From Pararhizobium arenae (lineage in GTDB: Bacteria > Pseudomonadota > Alphaproteobacteria > Rhizobiales > Rhizobiaceae): a DNA stretch of 64,000 bases. The notes beneath the pieces were generated by a model. The model saw only the letters and a program-made list of their open reading frames with translations. It was not told where the DNA came from and did not search any database. Below, one piece after another: positions 1-8,976 of the stretch. The position numbers and the translations under genes were made by a program. Position 1 is the first letter of the stretch; each line of letters starts with the position of its first letter. The stretch covers positions 1 through 64,000 of the forward strand of contig NZ_MOOY01000006.1 in assembly GCF_001931685.1 (NCBI RefSeq). The letters run 5' to 3'.

Positions 1-120
1 TAACAACCACATGAAATCAAACACTAATTTCAAAAACAAACCACCCAAACACTCAAATCACACACAAAGCCAGCCAAACAACACACAAACCAAATCCCAA
101 AATCTTGTCCAAATAGTCAA
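1..120. other. G-poor, A/C-rich low-complexity tract
   Basis: Read on the plus strand, these 120 bases contain only five G residues and are dominated by A and C, with many CACA and CAAA runs. I see no open reading frame, hairpin or tRNA in it. Such strand-asymmetric tracts are poor at forming secondary structure. It lies downstream of the metH terminator and may belong to the leader or spacer of a gene outside the window. No function is assigned. Confidence 0.5.
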
Positions 121-181
121 AAATACCGGCGGGGCTGATTTGCGCGCTGAAGGGGCTGATGGATGTCGTGAAAACAGGTAA

Positions 182-200
182 GGCGGTGCCCTGCACCGCC
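182..200 (-). terminator. Probable rho-independent terminator of metH
   Basis: An 8-bp GC-rich perfect stem (182-189 with 193-200) and a 3-nt loop lie about 50 bp past the metH stop codon. On the minus strand the stem is followed within about 6 nt by a run of four T (complement of AAAA at 171-174). The T tract is short, so termination may be partial. Confidence 0.55.
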
Positions 201-246
201 CTTCGACCACACACAAACTTCAGTGTTCCTGGCTGCTGTTCTCAGC

Positions 247-3200
247 CTATTCCGCCGCAGCCATTCTTTGGGACGGAACGTAATTCAGGATCGGCCCCAG
301 CCAACGCTCTGCGGCCTCCACCGCCATACCTTTGCGCGCGGCATAATCTTCCACCTGATCACGCTCGACCTTGGCGACGCCGAAATAGTAGGCGTCCGGA
401 TGGCCGATGTAGAGTCCGGAGACGGAGGATCCGGGCCACATCGCAAAACTCTCGGTCAGGCTGACGCCGATTTCGGCCTCGGCCTGTAGAAGATCGAACA
501 GGGTGGTCTTTTCGGTATGGTCAGGTTGTGCCGGATATCCCGGCGCCGGGCGGATGCCGGCATAGGGTTCAGCGATGAGATCGCTGGGTACAAAATCCTC
601 CTGTGGCGCGTAGGCCCAGAGCTCCTTGCGCACATATTCGTGCATCCGCTCGGCGAAGGCCTCCGCAAAACGGTCCGCCAGCGCTTTCACAAGGATCGAG
701 GAATAGTCGTCATTGGCTCGCTCGAAACGTTCCGCAATCGCCACCTCCTCGATGCCTGCCGTCACGACGAAGCCGCCGATGTAATCTCGGCAGCCACTCT
801 CGATCGGCGCGACGAAATCGGAAAGCGCCACATTGGGACGCCCGTCCCGTTTGGTCATCTGCTGGCGCAGCGTGTGGAAGGTGGCCAGCTCGACCTGTCG
901 CGTATCGTCGGTGAAGAGGCGGATATCGTCACCCACTGCCCCCGCAGGCCAGAAGCCGATGACGGCCTTCGGCGCGAACCACTTTTCCGCGACGATCTTT
1001 TCGAGCATCGCCTGCGCATCGGCAAAAAGCTGACGCGCGGCTTCGCCCTGTCGCTCGTCATCCAAGATTTTCGGGTAGACGCCTTTCATCTCCCAGGTCT
1101 GGAAGAAAGGCGTCCAGTCGATATAGGCGGCAAGCTCTGCGAGATCCCAGCCCTGAAAGACCCGCGTACCCAGAAAGCTCGGTGTTTTCGGCTTGTAGGC
1201 CTGCCAATCGATCTTGTGGGCGTTGGCGCGCGCCTTTTCGAGCGGCAAGCGCTGCTTTTCAAGCTCATTGCGGGCATGGGCCTCGGCAACCTTGCGGTAT
1301 TCGGCCCTCAGAGTTTCGACGTAGCTATCCTTGGCATCCGGAGAAAGCAGGCTGGAAACCACGCCCACGGCACGGCTGGCATCCGTGACATAAACCGTCT
1401 GCCCCCGCTCGTAGCGTGGATTGATCTTGACTGCTGTGTGCACCCGGCTCGTCGTTGCGCCGCCAATCAGCAGGGGAATGTCAAATCCCTCACGCTCCAT
1501 TTCGGAGGCGACATGCACCATCTCGTCGAGCGACGGCGTGATCAGACCCGACAGGCCGATGATATCGACCTTTTCCGCTCGCGCCGTTTCCAGGATTTTT
1601 GTTGAAGACACCATGACGCCGAGGTCGATGATCTCGTAGTTGTTACAGGCAAGCACGACGCCGACGATGTTCTTACCGATATCATGCACATCGCCCTTGA
1701 CGGTTGCCATCAGCACCTTGCCGGCGCTCTGACGCTCTTCGCCGCCGCCATTGGCGCGCTTTTCCTCTTCCATGTAAGGCAGCAACACGGCCACGGCCTG
1801 CTTCATCACGCGCGCCGACTTCACCACCTGCGGCAGGAACATCTTGCCGGCACCGAAGAGATCACCCACCACGTTCATGCCGGCCATCAATGCGCCTTCG
1901 ATGACATGCAACGGCCGCTCGGCATTCTGGCGTGCTTCTTCCGTATCAGCATCGATAAACTCGGTGATGCCGTTGACCAGCGCATGCTCCAGCCGCTTTT
2001 CGACCGGCCATTCGCGCCACTTCAGATCCCGCTCCTTGGCTTCCTTGCCGGCCGCACCCTTGAAACGCTCGGCGAGCGTCAACAGCCGTTCGGTCGAATC
2101 GCCGCGCCGGTTGAGAACCACGTCCTCACAGGCCTCGCGCAGCTCGGGCTCGATCGTGTCGTAGACGGCGAGCTGCCCGGCATTGACGATGCCCATATCC
2201 ATGCCGGCCTGGATGGCGTGATAGAGGAAGACAGCGTGCATGGCTTCGCGCACCGGCTCGTTGCCGCGAAACGAGAAGGACAGGTTGGAAACACCACCGG
2301 ATATGTGCACATGCGGCAGCGTCTCGATGATCGTCCGCGTCGCCTCAATGAAATCGACGCCGTAATTGTTGTGCTCCTCGATCCCAGTCGCCACTGCGAA
2401 AATGTTGGGATCGAAGATGATATCCTCGGGTGCGAAACCCGCCTTTTCGGTGAGCAGCCGGTAGGCGCGGGTGCAGATTTCGACCTTGCGTTCCTTGGTA
2501 TCGGCCTGCCCCAGTTCGTCGAATGCCATCACCACGACGGCCGCTCCATAGGCCCGGCAGAGCCTGGCGTGATGCAGGAAAGCTTCCTCACCCTCCTTCA
2601 TCGAGATCGAATTGACCAGCGGCTTGCCCTGCACGCATTTCAGGCCGGCTTCGATCACCTCCCATTTGGAGCTATCGATCATCACGGGAACGCGGGCGAT
2701 ATCCGGCTCGGCGGCAACGAGGTTCAGGAACTCGATCATCGCCTGCTTCGAATCGATCAGGCCCTCGTCCATGTTGATGTCGATGATCTGGGCACCGTTG
2801 GCCACCTGATCGCGCGCCACACCGAGAGCCGCCGCATAGTCGCCGGCCGTGATCAGTTTTCGGAATTTCGCCGAGCCGGTGACGTTGGTGCGCTCGCCGA
2901 CATTGACGAAGGGGATATCCTTGGTCAGCGTAAAGGGTTCGAGCCCCGACAGCTTCATCAGGCGCGGCACGTCAGGGATCGCGCGCGGCGGATGCTTGGC
3001 AACGGCCTCGGCGATCGCCCTGATATGCGCCGGCGTCGAACCGCAGCAGCCGCCGACGATGTTGACGAGACCGTCACGGGCGAAGCCCTCGATCTGGGCG
3101 GCCATTTCCTCCGGGCTTTCGTCATACTGGCCAAATTCGTTCGGGAGACCTGCATTGGGATAGGCGCAGACGAAAGTGTCCGCCACGCCGGAAATTTCGG

Positions 3201-4020
3201 CGAGGTGCGCGCGCATCGCATTGGCGCCGAGCGCGCAGTTGAGGCCGATGGTGAAGGGATCGGCATGGCGTACGGAATGCCAGAAGGCCGTCGGCGTCTG
3301 GCCGGAGAGCGTACGGCCGGAAAGGTCGGTGATCGTGCCGGAAATCATCACCGGCAGACGGATACCCTTTTCGATGAACACTTCCTCGGTCGCGAAAATG
3401 GCGGCCTTGGCGTTCAGCGTATCGAAGATCGTCTCGATCAGGATGATATCGGCGCCGCCATCGATCAAACCGCGCAGCTGCTCGGCATAGGCGATGCGCA
3501 GATCGTCGAAGGTCACCGCGCGGTAGCCGGGGTTGTTGACGTCAGGCGAGATCGAAGCAGTTCGGTTGGTTGGTCCAAGCGCGCCGGCCACGAAGCGGCG
3601 GCGGCCATCGACTTTTTCCGCCCGCAGGGCCGCGCGCCGCGCAAGCCGGGCTCCGTCGCGGTTCAGCTCGTAAACCATCTCTTCCATGCCGTAGTCGGCC
3701 TGGGCGATCGAGGTGGAGGAGAAGGTGTTGGTTTCGAGGATATCGGCGCCGGCGATCGCATACTGGTAGTGAATTTCTTCGATCGCGCCGGGTTGGGTCA
3801 GCGTCAGAAGGTCGTTGTTGCCCTGCAGATGGCATTCGCAGGCCTGAAACCGCTCGCCCCGAAAATGATCTTCCTTGAGACCGAGCTGCTGGATTTCCGT
3901 TCCCATTGCGCCATCCATGATCAGGATGCGCTCACTCGCCGCCGCCTTCAGCGCCCGGAAGATTTCGGTTCCATCCTGTTTCGGCAAGACATCGCCGAAG
4001 AGAGCGTTGATGGCGGACAT
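247..4020 (-). CDS. metH: Cobalamin-dependent methionine synthase MetH
   Basis: Cytosolic enzyme that moves a methyl group from 5-methyltetrahydrofolate through cobalamin to homocysteine, giving methionine. The 1257-residue product has the full family order: homocysteine-binding barrel with the three zinc cysteines (about C262, C325 and C326, the last two in GGCCGS), pterin-binding barrel, cobalamin domain with the DVHDIGKN motif whose histidine (about residue 779) ligates cobalt, and a C-terminal activation (AdoMet) domain. E. coli MetH has 1227 residues. The reading frame opens 15 codons earlier, but the family N-terminus begins at MSAINALFG, so 4020 is chosen. A perfect palindrome sits 44 bp upstream of this start, and a terminator isolates it from the upstream sugar operon, so it is probably transcribed alone. 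No metF or ArsR-type regulator is adjacent here. Confidence 0.97.
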   Translation of the reverse strand: MSAINALFGDVLPKQDGTEIFRALKAAASERILIMDGAMGTEIQQLGLKEDHFRGERFQACECHLQGNNDLLTLTQPGAIEEIHYQYAIAGADILETNTFSSTSIAQADYGMEEMVYELNRDGARLARRAALRAEKVDGRRRFVAGALGPTNRTASISPDVNNPGYRAVTFDDLRIAYAEQLRGLIDGGADIILIETIFDTLNAKAAIFATEEVFIEKGIRLPVMISGTITDLSGRTLSGQTPTAFWHSVRHADPFTIGLNCALGANAMRAHLAEISGVADTFVCAYPNAGLPNEFGQYDESPEEMAAQIEGFARDGLVNIVGGCCGSTPAHIRAIAEAVAKHPPRAIPDVPRLMKLSGLEPFTLTKDIPFVNVGERTNVTGSAKFRKLITAGDYAAALGVARDQVANGAQIIDINMDEGLIDSKQAMIEFLNLVAAEPDIARVPVMIDSSKWEVIEAGLKCVQGKPLVNSISMKEGEEAFLHHARLCRAYGAAVVVMAFDELGQADTKERKVEICTRAYRLLTEKAGFAPEDIIFDPNIFAVATGIEEHNNYGVDFIEATRTIIETLPHVHISGGVSNLSFSFRGNEPVREAMHAVFLYHAIQAGMDMGIVNAGQLAVYDTIEPELREACEDVVLNRRGDSTERLLTLAERFKGAAGKEAKERDLKWREWPVEKRLEHALVNGITEFIDADTEEARQNAERPLHVIEGALMAGMNVVGDLFGAGKMFLPQVVKSARVMKQAVAVLLPYMEEEKRANGGGEERQSAGKVLMATVKGDVHDIGKNIVGVVLACNNYEIIDLGVMVSSTKILETARAEKVDIIGLSGLITPSLDEMVHVASEMEREGFDIPLLIGGATTSRVHTAVKINPRYERGQTVYVTDASRAVGVVSSLLSPDAKDSYVETLRAEYRKVAEAHARNELEKQRLPLEKARANAHKIDWQAYKPKTPSFLGTRVFQGWDLAELAAYIDWTPFFQTWEMKGVYPKILDDERQGEAARQLFADAQAMLEKIVAEKWFAPKAVIGFWPAGAVGDDIRLFTDDTRQVELATFHTLRQQMTKRDGRPNVALSDFVAPIESGCRDYIGGFVVTAGIEEVAIAERFERANDDYSSILVKALADRFAEAFAERMHEYVRKELWAYAPQEDFVPSDLIAEPYAGIRPAPGYPAQPDHTEKTTLFDLLQAEAEIGVSLTESFAMWPGSSVSGLYIGHPDAYYFGVAKVERDQVEDYAARKGMAVEAAERWLGPILNYVPSQRMAAAE

Positions 4021-4063
4021 GGGAAATCTCCCGTTCTGAAAACGACAATGGACTATCGAAATC

Positions 4064-4083
4064 ACATAAAGATATCTTTATGT
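4064..4083 (-). promoter_or_regulatory. Perfect 20-bp palindrome upstream of metH, candidate operator
   Basis: The sequence 4064-4083 equals its own reverse complement, with core AAAGATATCTTT. It lies 44 bp upstream of the metH start, where a repressor could cover the promoter. ArsR-type regulators that sense S-adenosylhomocysteine (SahR) control methionine-cycle genes including metH in Proteobacteria. Assignment to SahR is inference; no such regulator gene is in the window. Confidence 0.6.
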
Positions 4084-4115
4084 CAATATATGATTGTCGT
4101 TGACCTCAAAGCAAA

Positions 4116-4138
4116 CGGCCCGCTTATAAGGCGGGCCG
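4116..4138 (-). terminator. Terminator-like hairpin after the sugar operon
   Basis: An 8-bp all-GC perfect stem (4116-4123 with 4131-4138) with a 7-nt loop lies between the isomerase gene and metH. On the minus strand it is followed by TTTGCTTTG, a weak T tract. It probably ends the upstream minus-strand operon before the metH promoter. Confidence 0.6.
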
Positions 4139-4153
4139 CTTGAGAAATCGGGT

Positions 4154-4243
4154 TAGGCAATAGGCAATAGAAGAACGGACATGATCAAGCCAAGGCACCA
4201 AGGCTTCCGATGGCCTATATCGCCTACTGCCTACTGCCTACTG
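4154..4243. repeat. Facing heptamer repeats: TAGGCAA x2 and CCTACTG x3
   Basis: TAGGCAA occurs twice in tandem at 4154-4167, followed by TAG. CCTACTG occurs three times in tandem at 4223-4243. The two arrays face each other: 4154-4170 can pair with 4224-4240 over 17 positions with two A:C mismatches. In the minus-strand transcript those two become G:U wobbles, so the helix is fully paired in the sense RNA of the isomerase gene. The second array contains the isomerase stop codon. The unit length of 7 allows slippage that would change the last residues of the protein. Confidence 0.75.
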
Positions 4244-5393
4244 CCTCCAAACAATCATCCATCTCATAGATTGCGCAGAGAATATGATAGAAGCTGCTGG
4301 CCGGTGCGGGCTCTTCGATGTAGCTGCCGTCCTCCTTCTGCTTGTCCCGCCACAGCCCTGCGACAGGAACAGACAGAAAACCCTTGAGAGCATAGGCCGC
4401 ACGCGTAGCAGAGCGCAGATAGCGCGCCCGCTCTTCGCCATCCGTCAGCGTCGCAAAGCGGATCGCCGCCTTCAGCCATTCCGTCTGTGGCCAGAGGCGC
4501 GCGATCGGATCGGCCACCGAAAAATCATCCAGCAAGGTCATCACGGCGACATCGCGGCTGACAGGGATACCGTATTGCTCGCCGATCTCGAACAGCCGCC
4601 TCGCCTTGACGATGGCCTCGGCATTGCCGCGCCGCTCGCTCCAGCGAAGCAGCAGCCAGGCCCATTCGAACTGATGGCCCGGTTCGACGATTCGCCCCTT
4701 CTCCCCCGCCATCGGCTGCCAGTCGTGATCGAAAAACTCCCGCAGCGCGCCGGTTTCCCGATCGATGAAGCTGTCCATGCAAAGCGTTGCAATCTCGTCG
4801 GCGAGGTTGGCCCAGGCGACCTGATCGAAACCCTCGACCTCTTCGCTGGCAAGGCACGCCTCGAACAGATGCATATGCGGATTGGAGCACAACGGCAGCC
4901 GCGGCGGATTGTCCTCCTCGAAGCCGGCAACGGGATGTTTGCAATAGGCTTCAAGCTTTTCCCTGAGACCGTTGCTGCGCCCGATCATTTCGGCTCGTCG
5001 CTCCGGAAACACTTCGGCCAGATAGGCAAAAGACAGAAGCGCGAAAGCCTGATTGTAGAGATCGAAGCTCGCGTCGATCAGCGTGCCATCCGCATCGGCA
5101 AGGGCGCCGTAAAAACCGTTCGGCTGGAGGTAGACCCGATCGAAATAGGCAAGGCCAGCTTCCGCAACCGGCTTCCAGTCCCCCTGCCAGCCGCGCCTTC
5201 CAGCCTCCGCAAAACAATAGACCTGCCGCGGCTGCACCCGCGACCGACGATTGGCCCGGGTCGCCTTCCCCGCCATATCGATGGTTTCGACAAAACCGCC
5301 GCCCTCCGTGTCGAAACCCTCTTCCCGCCAGAGCGGCAAGGCCTTGGTCTCGAGCCAGTCTTTCAATTCTGCGGCTAGATCATGGACATCCAT
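4224..5393 (-). CDS. AGE-family epimerase/isomerase (mannose isomerase-like)
   Basis: The 389-residue protein belongs to the N-acylglucosamine 2-epimerase superfamily, an alpha/alpha-barrel family that includes cytosolic mannose isomerase and sulfoquinovose isomerase. Visible family motifs are RVQPRQVYCFAEA near residue 53, LYNQAF, SNPHMHLFEA mid-protein, EPGHQFEWAWLL, and a C-terminal SFYHI containing the late catalytic-type histidine. Length fits the family. It is the last gene of a minus-strand operon after a ROK sugar kinase and a UPF0303 protein. I infer mannose-to-fructose isomerisation followed by phosphorylation by the kinase, but the exact sugar cannot be read from sequence. The stop codon and last few residues (GSRQ) lie inside a CAGTAGG tandem repeat. 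Confidence 0.85.
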   Translation of the reverse strand: MDVHDLAAELKDWLETKALPLWREEGFDTEGGGFVETIDMAGKATRANRRSRVQPRQVYCFAEAGRRGWQGDWKPVAEAGLAYFDRVYLQPNGFYGALADADGTLIDASFDLYNQAFALLSFAYLAEVFPERRAEMIGRSNGLREKLEAYCKHPVAGFEEDNPPRLPLCSNPHMHLFEACLASEEVEGFDQVAWANLADEIATLCMDSFIDRETGALREFFDHDWQPMAGEKGRIVEPGHQFEWAWLLLRWSERRGNAEAIVKARRLFEIGEQYGIPVSRDVAVMTLLDDFSVADPIARLWPQTEWLKAAIRFATLTDGEERARYLRSATRAAYALKGFLSVPVAGLWRDKQKEDGSYIEEPAPASSFYHILCAIYEMDDCLEAVGSRQ

Positions 5394-5453
5394 CGACAGA
5401 CCTTTCAGTGTTTCTGCTTCAAAGGGGAGACATCGGCTGGAAACGGCTGAAGC

Positions 5454-5945
5454 TCAGCCAAGTTTCAGGGCATCGTGATCCTTGTTGAGGATTTCGCAGA
5501 GTGCTTCGACCACCATTGCATGGTCCTCGCGTTGCGGCAGACCTGAAACGGTGACGGCGCCGATGACGCCTGTGCCCTTGACGGTGATGGGAAAACTGCC
5601 GCCGTGACTTGCAAATTCGCTGTCAGGCAGACCGAACTTGGCCTGCAGCGAACTCTCCTGCTTGGCAAGCGAGAGGCCGACGGCATAGCTGCTCTTGAAG
5701 AACCGGAACACGCAGTTGCGCTTGCGACGCACCCAGTTCGGATTGTCCGGGGTTGCACCTTCGAGTGCCGTGTAGAAAAGCGGCATGGAGAAAAGCGTAA
5801 TATCGATGACGACGCCCAGCTTGCGGTCGCTCGCCATCGTCCGCAGTCGCGCGCCAAGCTCCCAGGCGTCTTCCGGATCAAACCGCTCGAACTGCAACTC
5901 GCGTTCCTGCAACGCAATCCGCTCGATATCGTCTTCTATCGTCAT
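5454..5945 (-). CDS. UPF0303 / heme-degrading-domain family protein
   Basis: A 163-residue soluble protein of the UPF0303 family (HbpS/GlcG-like fold, often annotated as heme-degrading domain). It starts with an acidic helix, MTIEDDIERI, and carries the family-like core VVIDITLF and a glycine-rich segment SHGGSFPITV. The length matches the family. No signal peptide is seen. It sits between the ROK kinase and the AGE isomerase, 60 bp upstream of the isomerase start, so it is probably co-transcribed with them. Its biochemical role is unproven; the sugar context says more than the domain name. Confidence 0.8.
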   Translation of the reverse strand: MTIEDDIERIALQERELQFERFDPEDAWELGARLRTMASDRKLGVVIDITLFSMPLFYTALEGATPDNPNWVRRKRNCVFRFFKSSYAVGLSLAKQESSLQAKFGLPDSEFASHGGSFPITVKGTGVIGAVTVSGLPQREDHAMVVEALCEILNKDHDALKLG

Positions 5946-6006
5946 GCCTCTTCCCTTCCTCGCCGAGAAATTCCGGCAACCATTGCCCGCGGCACCTGCG
6001 CCGCGC

Positions 6007-6115
6007 CTAAAGCGCGTCGCGATCTCTTAGATTCGCTCATACGCTTTAGGTCTCCGTTTTTTTTAAGCATGTCTTTTCGCAAAACCGCAGCACATTGTTG
6101 CGAGGCATGCTTTAG
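6007..6115. repeat. RIME-like double-palindrome intergenic repeat
   Basis: A 109-bp element bounded by CTAAAGC and GCTTTAG. It contains two adjacent hairpins: CTAAAGCG (6007-6014) with CGCTTTAG (6042-6049), and AAGCATG (6065-6071) with CATGCTT (6106-6112) enclosing TCGCAA/TTGCGA (6077-6082, 6098-6103). Size and two-palindrome build match the Rhizobium intergenic mosaic elements. It lies between the ROK kinase and UPF0303 genes, and its right edge supplies the ROK stop codon. A diverged half copy is at 9631-9672. Confidence 0.75.
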
Positions 6116-7008
6116 TCCTTCCAAAGCCATGCAGCGCCGCGCACGCCGGAACTATCGCCATGAACCGCCTTGCGGATGGGCGTTTCGAACGTGTCTCCGA
6201 AAAGATAGTTCACGATGAGCGGCGGCAACTCGTCATAGATTTCGTCAACGTTGGACATGCCGCCGCCCAGCACGAAGACGTCGGGGTCGACCACATTCGT
6301 CAGCAGCGCCAGGCTGCGCGCGAGACGATCAACGAAACGGCGATAGACATCCGTTGCGACGAGATCGCCCGCCCGCTTGTCGGCAATGATGTCGCGTCCG
6401 CGCCTGTCGATCCCTGTCGTCAGCCGATAGTCCAGCTCCACGCCGGTTCCACAGGCATACATATCGAGACAGCCGTGTTTTCCGCACCAGCATTTGTGGC
6501 CCGGATATTCCTGCGGCGTCATCCACGGAAGCGGGTAGTGACCGATCTCCGCGGCCACCCCCTGATAGCCGGCATGCACATGCTTTCCGATCGCCAGACC
6601 GCCGCCATGGCCAGTACCGACGATAATGCCGAACACGATATTCGCATTCTTGCCGGCGCCATCGACGGCTTCCGATACGGCAAGGCAATTGGCATCGTTG
6701 GCTAGGCGCACGGGTCTTCCAAGTGCCTGCTCGAGATCGCGACCAAGAGCCCGCCCATTCAGGAGAACCGCATTGGAATTGCGCACGATCCCGGTTCGCG
6801 GGTTGGGGCTACCGGGAATGCCGATGCCGATCGATCCGCTTTCGCCCGACATCTGCTCGGCAGCGGCAACGAGTTCGAGCACCGCGCGGATGCAGGCATC
6901 ATATCCGCTTGTGGGCGTTGCTATGCGATGACGGGCTCGCGTTTCACCATTGCGATCAAGCGCAATGATTTCCATTTTCGTGCCGCCCCAATCAATGCCG
7001 AAATACAT
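6112..7008 (-). CDS. ROK-family sugar kinase (fructokinase/Mak-like)
   Basis: ATP-dependent cytosolic hexokinase of the ROK family, 298 residues. The N-terminal phosphate-binding motif GIDWGGTKMEI, the NDANC segment with the catalytic-base aspartate, the AEIGH motif and the zinc-type cluster CWCGKHGC are all present in the expected order. It resembles fructokinase Mak and N-acetylglucosamine kinases; fructose is favoured by the neighbouring AGE isomerase, which is inference. First gene of the minus-strand sugar operon, separated from UPF0303 by 166 bp that hold a RIME-like repeat. The TAA stop is formed by the repeat's terminal CTAAAGC, so the original C-terminus may have been altered by one or two residues. 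Confidence 0.9.
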   Translation of the reverse strand: MYFGIDWGGTKMEIIALDRNGETRARHRIATPTSGYDACIRAVLELVAAAEQMSGESGSIGIGIPGSPNPRTGIVRNSNAVLLNGRALGRDLEQALGRPVRLANDANCLAVSEAVDGAGKNANIVFGIIVGTGHGGGLAIGKHVHAGYQGVAAEIGHYPLPWMTPQEYPGHKCWCGKHGCLDMYACGTGVELDYRLTTGIDRRGRDIIADKRAGDLVATDVYRRFVDRLARSLALLTNVVDPDVFVLGGGMSNVDEIYDELPPLIVNYLFGDTFETPIRKAVHGDSSGVRGAAWLWKD

Positions 7009-7253
7009 TCCGCCCGCACCCTGTCCTGAAACATGTCACCCCAGATTCGACCGGCAGGGCTACTTCAATACCCTGCGCTGGAAAATCGAAGCGGCTCTCC
7101 CCTCACTCGCGAGCTTCCTGATTAACATTGGCAAACAGGCGAATACCAGCCCCGAGATCCGCAATATTTGGAGCCGGTTTATGGACATCAGAGGAGGACG
7201 GCGACAAAAGGGCTTGGCTTCGCGCCGGAGCTTTTGTAAGGGTTTTCGCGGCT

Positions 7254-7330
7254 GGTCCCATAGCTCAGCAGGATAGAGCGCAGGATTCCTAATCCTGAGG
7301 CCATTGGTTCGAATCCAATTGGGATCACCA
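7254..7330 (+). tRNA. tRNA-Arg (anticodon CCT)
   Basis: The 77-nt cloverleaf has acceptor stem 7254-7260 with 7320-7326 (one G:U), discriminator A, and an encoded CCA at 7328-7330. The anticodon arm CAGGA-TTCCTAA-TCCTG gives anticodon CCT, reading AGG (arginine). GGTTCGAATCC forms the T arm. No duplicated 3' tRNA fragment (att site) or integrase was found nearby. Confidence 0.97.
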
Positions 7331-7335
7331 CCCTC

Positions 7336-8976
7336 TTAGTCATGAAGCAGTGACGGCAGGGCCTCCGCAAGCTGCTGCATGGCATTCTGATCCGCCCACC
7401 CCTTGTAGATGCCGATCCTTTTCTGCAGCGCAGCAGGATTGAAACGTGTTTTGTCCGGGTTGATGCTCTCCGGCGGAATTCCAAGCCTCTCGAGAAGATC
7501 GAGCCTCAAACCGTCATCGCGCACGAAGTCTTCGTAGGCCACGCTCCAGATGTTCGGATGCGAGACCGCTGAAAATTCTTTTACCTGACGGGTGCGACGC
7601 TTGACGTAGGTTTCGATGGCGACCGGATCGGCTTTGCTGGCGCGCGCATGGGACACGTATTGATCCCGAACGTCGCGCGTCATCGCAATGCAGGTCGCGT
7701 TCTCAAGCAGAGGAAACACGTTGATCTGGCTCTGCGGAATAAGATTATGCCAGTAAAGAAAAGGTCCGTTGCCCTTTATGCGCAAGGCGCTGTTGAGGAA
7801 ACGGGAGACCGCACCAACAATCTCGCCGTCTTCCGCATCCCGCAGCAGCAGACGCGCATGGGCAAGCAATCTCTCCGTTCGCATCGCATCGTTGCGAAAG
7901 AGCGAGGCCAGCGCCTGCTGCTTTGCTTGCCGGGCAGCCGCTTCACTTGGATGTTCTTCAAGTGAAATCCCCAAAACACAGGCGCGGATAAAATTGATGA
8001 CCGTTTCCCGCGTCGGCTTGGCAAGCACCGCAAGCACGCCGTGCTTTGCACGAATGCAGGACAGGTTGACGGCATCGAACGGCGCTTGGACCACGTTCGA
8101 TTGGGAGAGATAGGAGCTGAAGGCAGTGGTTCCGGCATATCCGGAATCGCTGGTCAGGATGATGTGCTGATCGCTGGGTGGCGGCGGCACAAAGGCAAGC
8201 GGCGCCAGAACCACCTGTGTTGCAAAGCGCTCAATGTCGTCAAGCAGTTCGCGCGCGGCCGGCAGTGAATCCGACGGCAATTCCAGCGTCTCCAGAGACT
8301 TTACGTCCGCCTTGTGCCGCGCGTTTTCCGAAAGCCCCTGATGGCGCGGCGGCGATCGACGGATGGCTCCGGATTTTTCCAGCTGCATGATCATGGCAAC
8401 AGCCTTGGCCGGTGCCTCCATCGGCACATCCTGAAGCACAAACGCGTCGAAGTCCCACCATTTTACCGCCAGCAGGACACGAATGACCTCCGGCGCGAAC
8501 CGATAGCGCGTGACCCTCGCCGGCGCACCTTCGACAACAGCATAAGGCGGTACATCCTCGGTCACATGCGCTTTTGCCGTGACTATCGCCCCGTCGCCGA
8601 TCGTCACACCACGCGTTACGGACACGTCGGGACCGATCCAGACATCGTTTCCGATCACCGGATCAGAAAGCAAATCGGGGGCGGGGCGAACCGGGTATTT
8701 CCCCAACGCCCACTCGAATGTCTGCTGCTCATGAAATGCTGGCGACGAAGCGAGCCAGTTTGCCTGATAGTCCGCCTCGCCGCATCGAAACCCCGGACCT
8801 ATCGTGCAATATCGACCAATGGATCCGACCGCTGCAATATCGCTGCTGCGTATGAGCGTGTAGGCTCCGATGCGCGCCGGAACTCTGATCCTGACCGCGC
8901 CTTCCGCCCGGAAGGGCCATTCGACAACGGTCTCCGGATGAAGATCGGCGCCCGTGTCCAAGTTTGCAGTCGGCAC
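7336..8976 (-). CDS. Fusion of hexapeptide-repeat acetyltransferase and sulfotransferase-like domains
   Basis: A 546-residue predicted two-domain enzyme. Residues about 25-165 form a left-handed beta-helix of the CatB/xenobiotic acetyltransferase type, with hexapeptide repeats such as VIGNDVWIG, VTIGDGAIV and the closing PPYAVVEGAPARV. After a linker, residues about 265-546 look like a sulfotransferase-type domain: a GTT-containing loop (SDSGYAGTT) in the place of the 5'-phosphosulfate loop, and TRDVRDQYVSHA resembling the 3'-phosphate-binding motif. The start is GTG at 8976, supported by GAGGA about 8 nt upstream; no ATG lies nearby. It ends 5 bp from the convergent tRNA-Arg. Acceptor substrates are unknown; a polysaccharide or lipid modification is a guess. 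The sulfotransferase call is less certain than the acyltransferase call. Confidence 0.75.
   Translation of the reverse strand: MPTANLDTGADLHPETVVEWPFRAEGAVRIRVPARIGAYTLIRSSDIAAVGSIGRYCTIGPGFRCGEADYQANWLASSPAFHEQQTFEWALGKYPVRPAPDLLSDPVIGNDVWIGPDVSVTRGVTIGDGAIVTAKAHVTEDVPPYAVVEGAPARVTRYRFAPEVIRVLLAVKWWDFDAFVLQDVPMEAPAKAVAMIMQLEKSGAIRRSPPRHQGLSENARHKADVKSLETLELPSDSLPAARELLDDIERFATQVVLAPLAFVPPPPSDQHIILTSDSGYAGTTAFSSYLSQSNVVQAPFDAVNLSCIRAKHGVLAVLAKPTRETVINFIRACVLGISLEEHPSEAAARQAKQQALASLFRNDAMRTERLLAHARLLLRDAEDGEIVGAVSRFLNSALRIKGNGPFLYWHNLIPQSQINVFPLLENATCIAMTRDVRDQYVSHARASKADPVAIETYVKRRTRQVKEFSAVSHPNIWSVAYEDFVRDDGLRLDLLERLGIPPESINPDKTRFNPAALQKRIGIYKGWADQNAMQQLAEALPSLLHD

Noticed and set aside
4021-4115. 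SAM or SAH riboswitch before metH
   Set aside because: The leader is short and shows a DNA-type palindrome, not the conserved stems of SAM-II or SAH aptamers.
1684-4143. Long open frame (819 codons) opposite metH
   Set aside because: It is the mirror frame of metH in high-GC sequence; the product is His/Arg/Gly/Asp-rich without domain pattern, and metH is complete and certain.
4223-4243. CRISPR-like array
   Set aside because: The CCTACTG units are contiguous 7-mers without spacers, and no cas genes are present.
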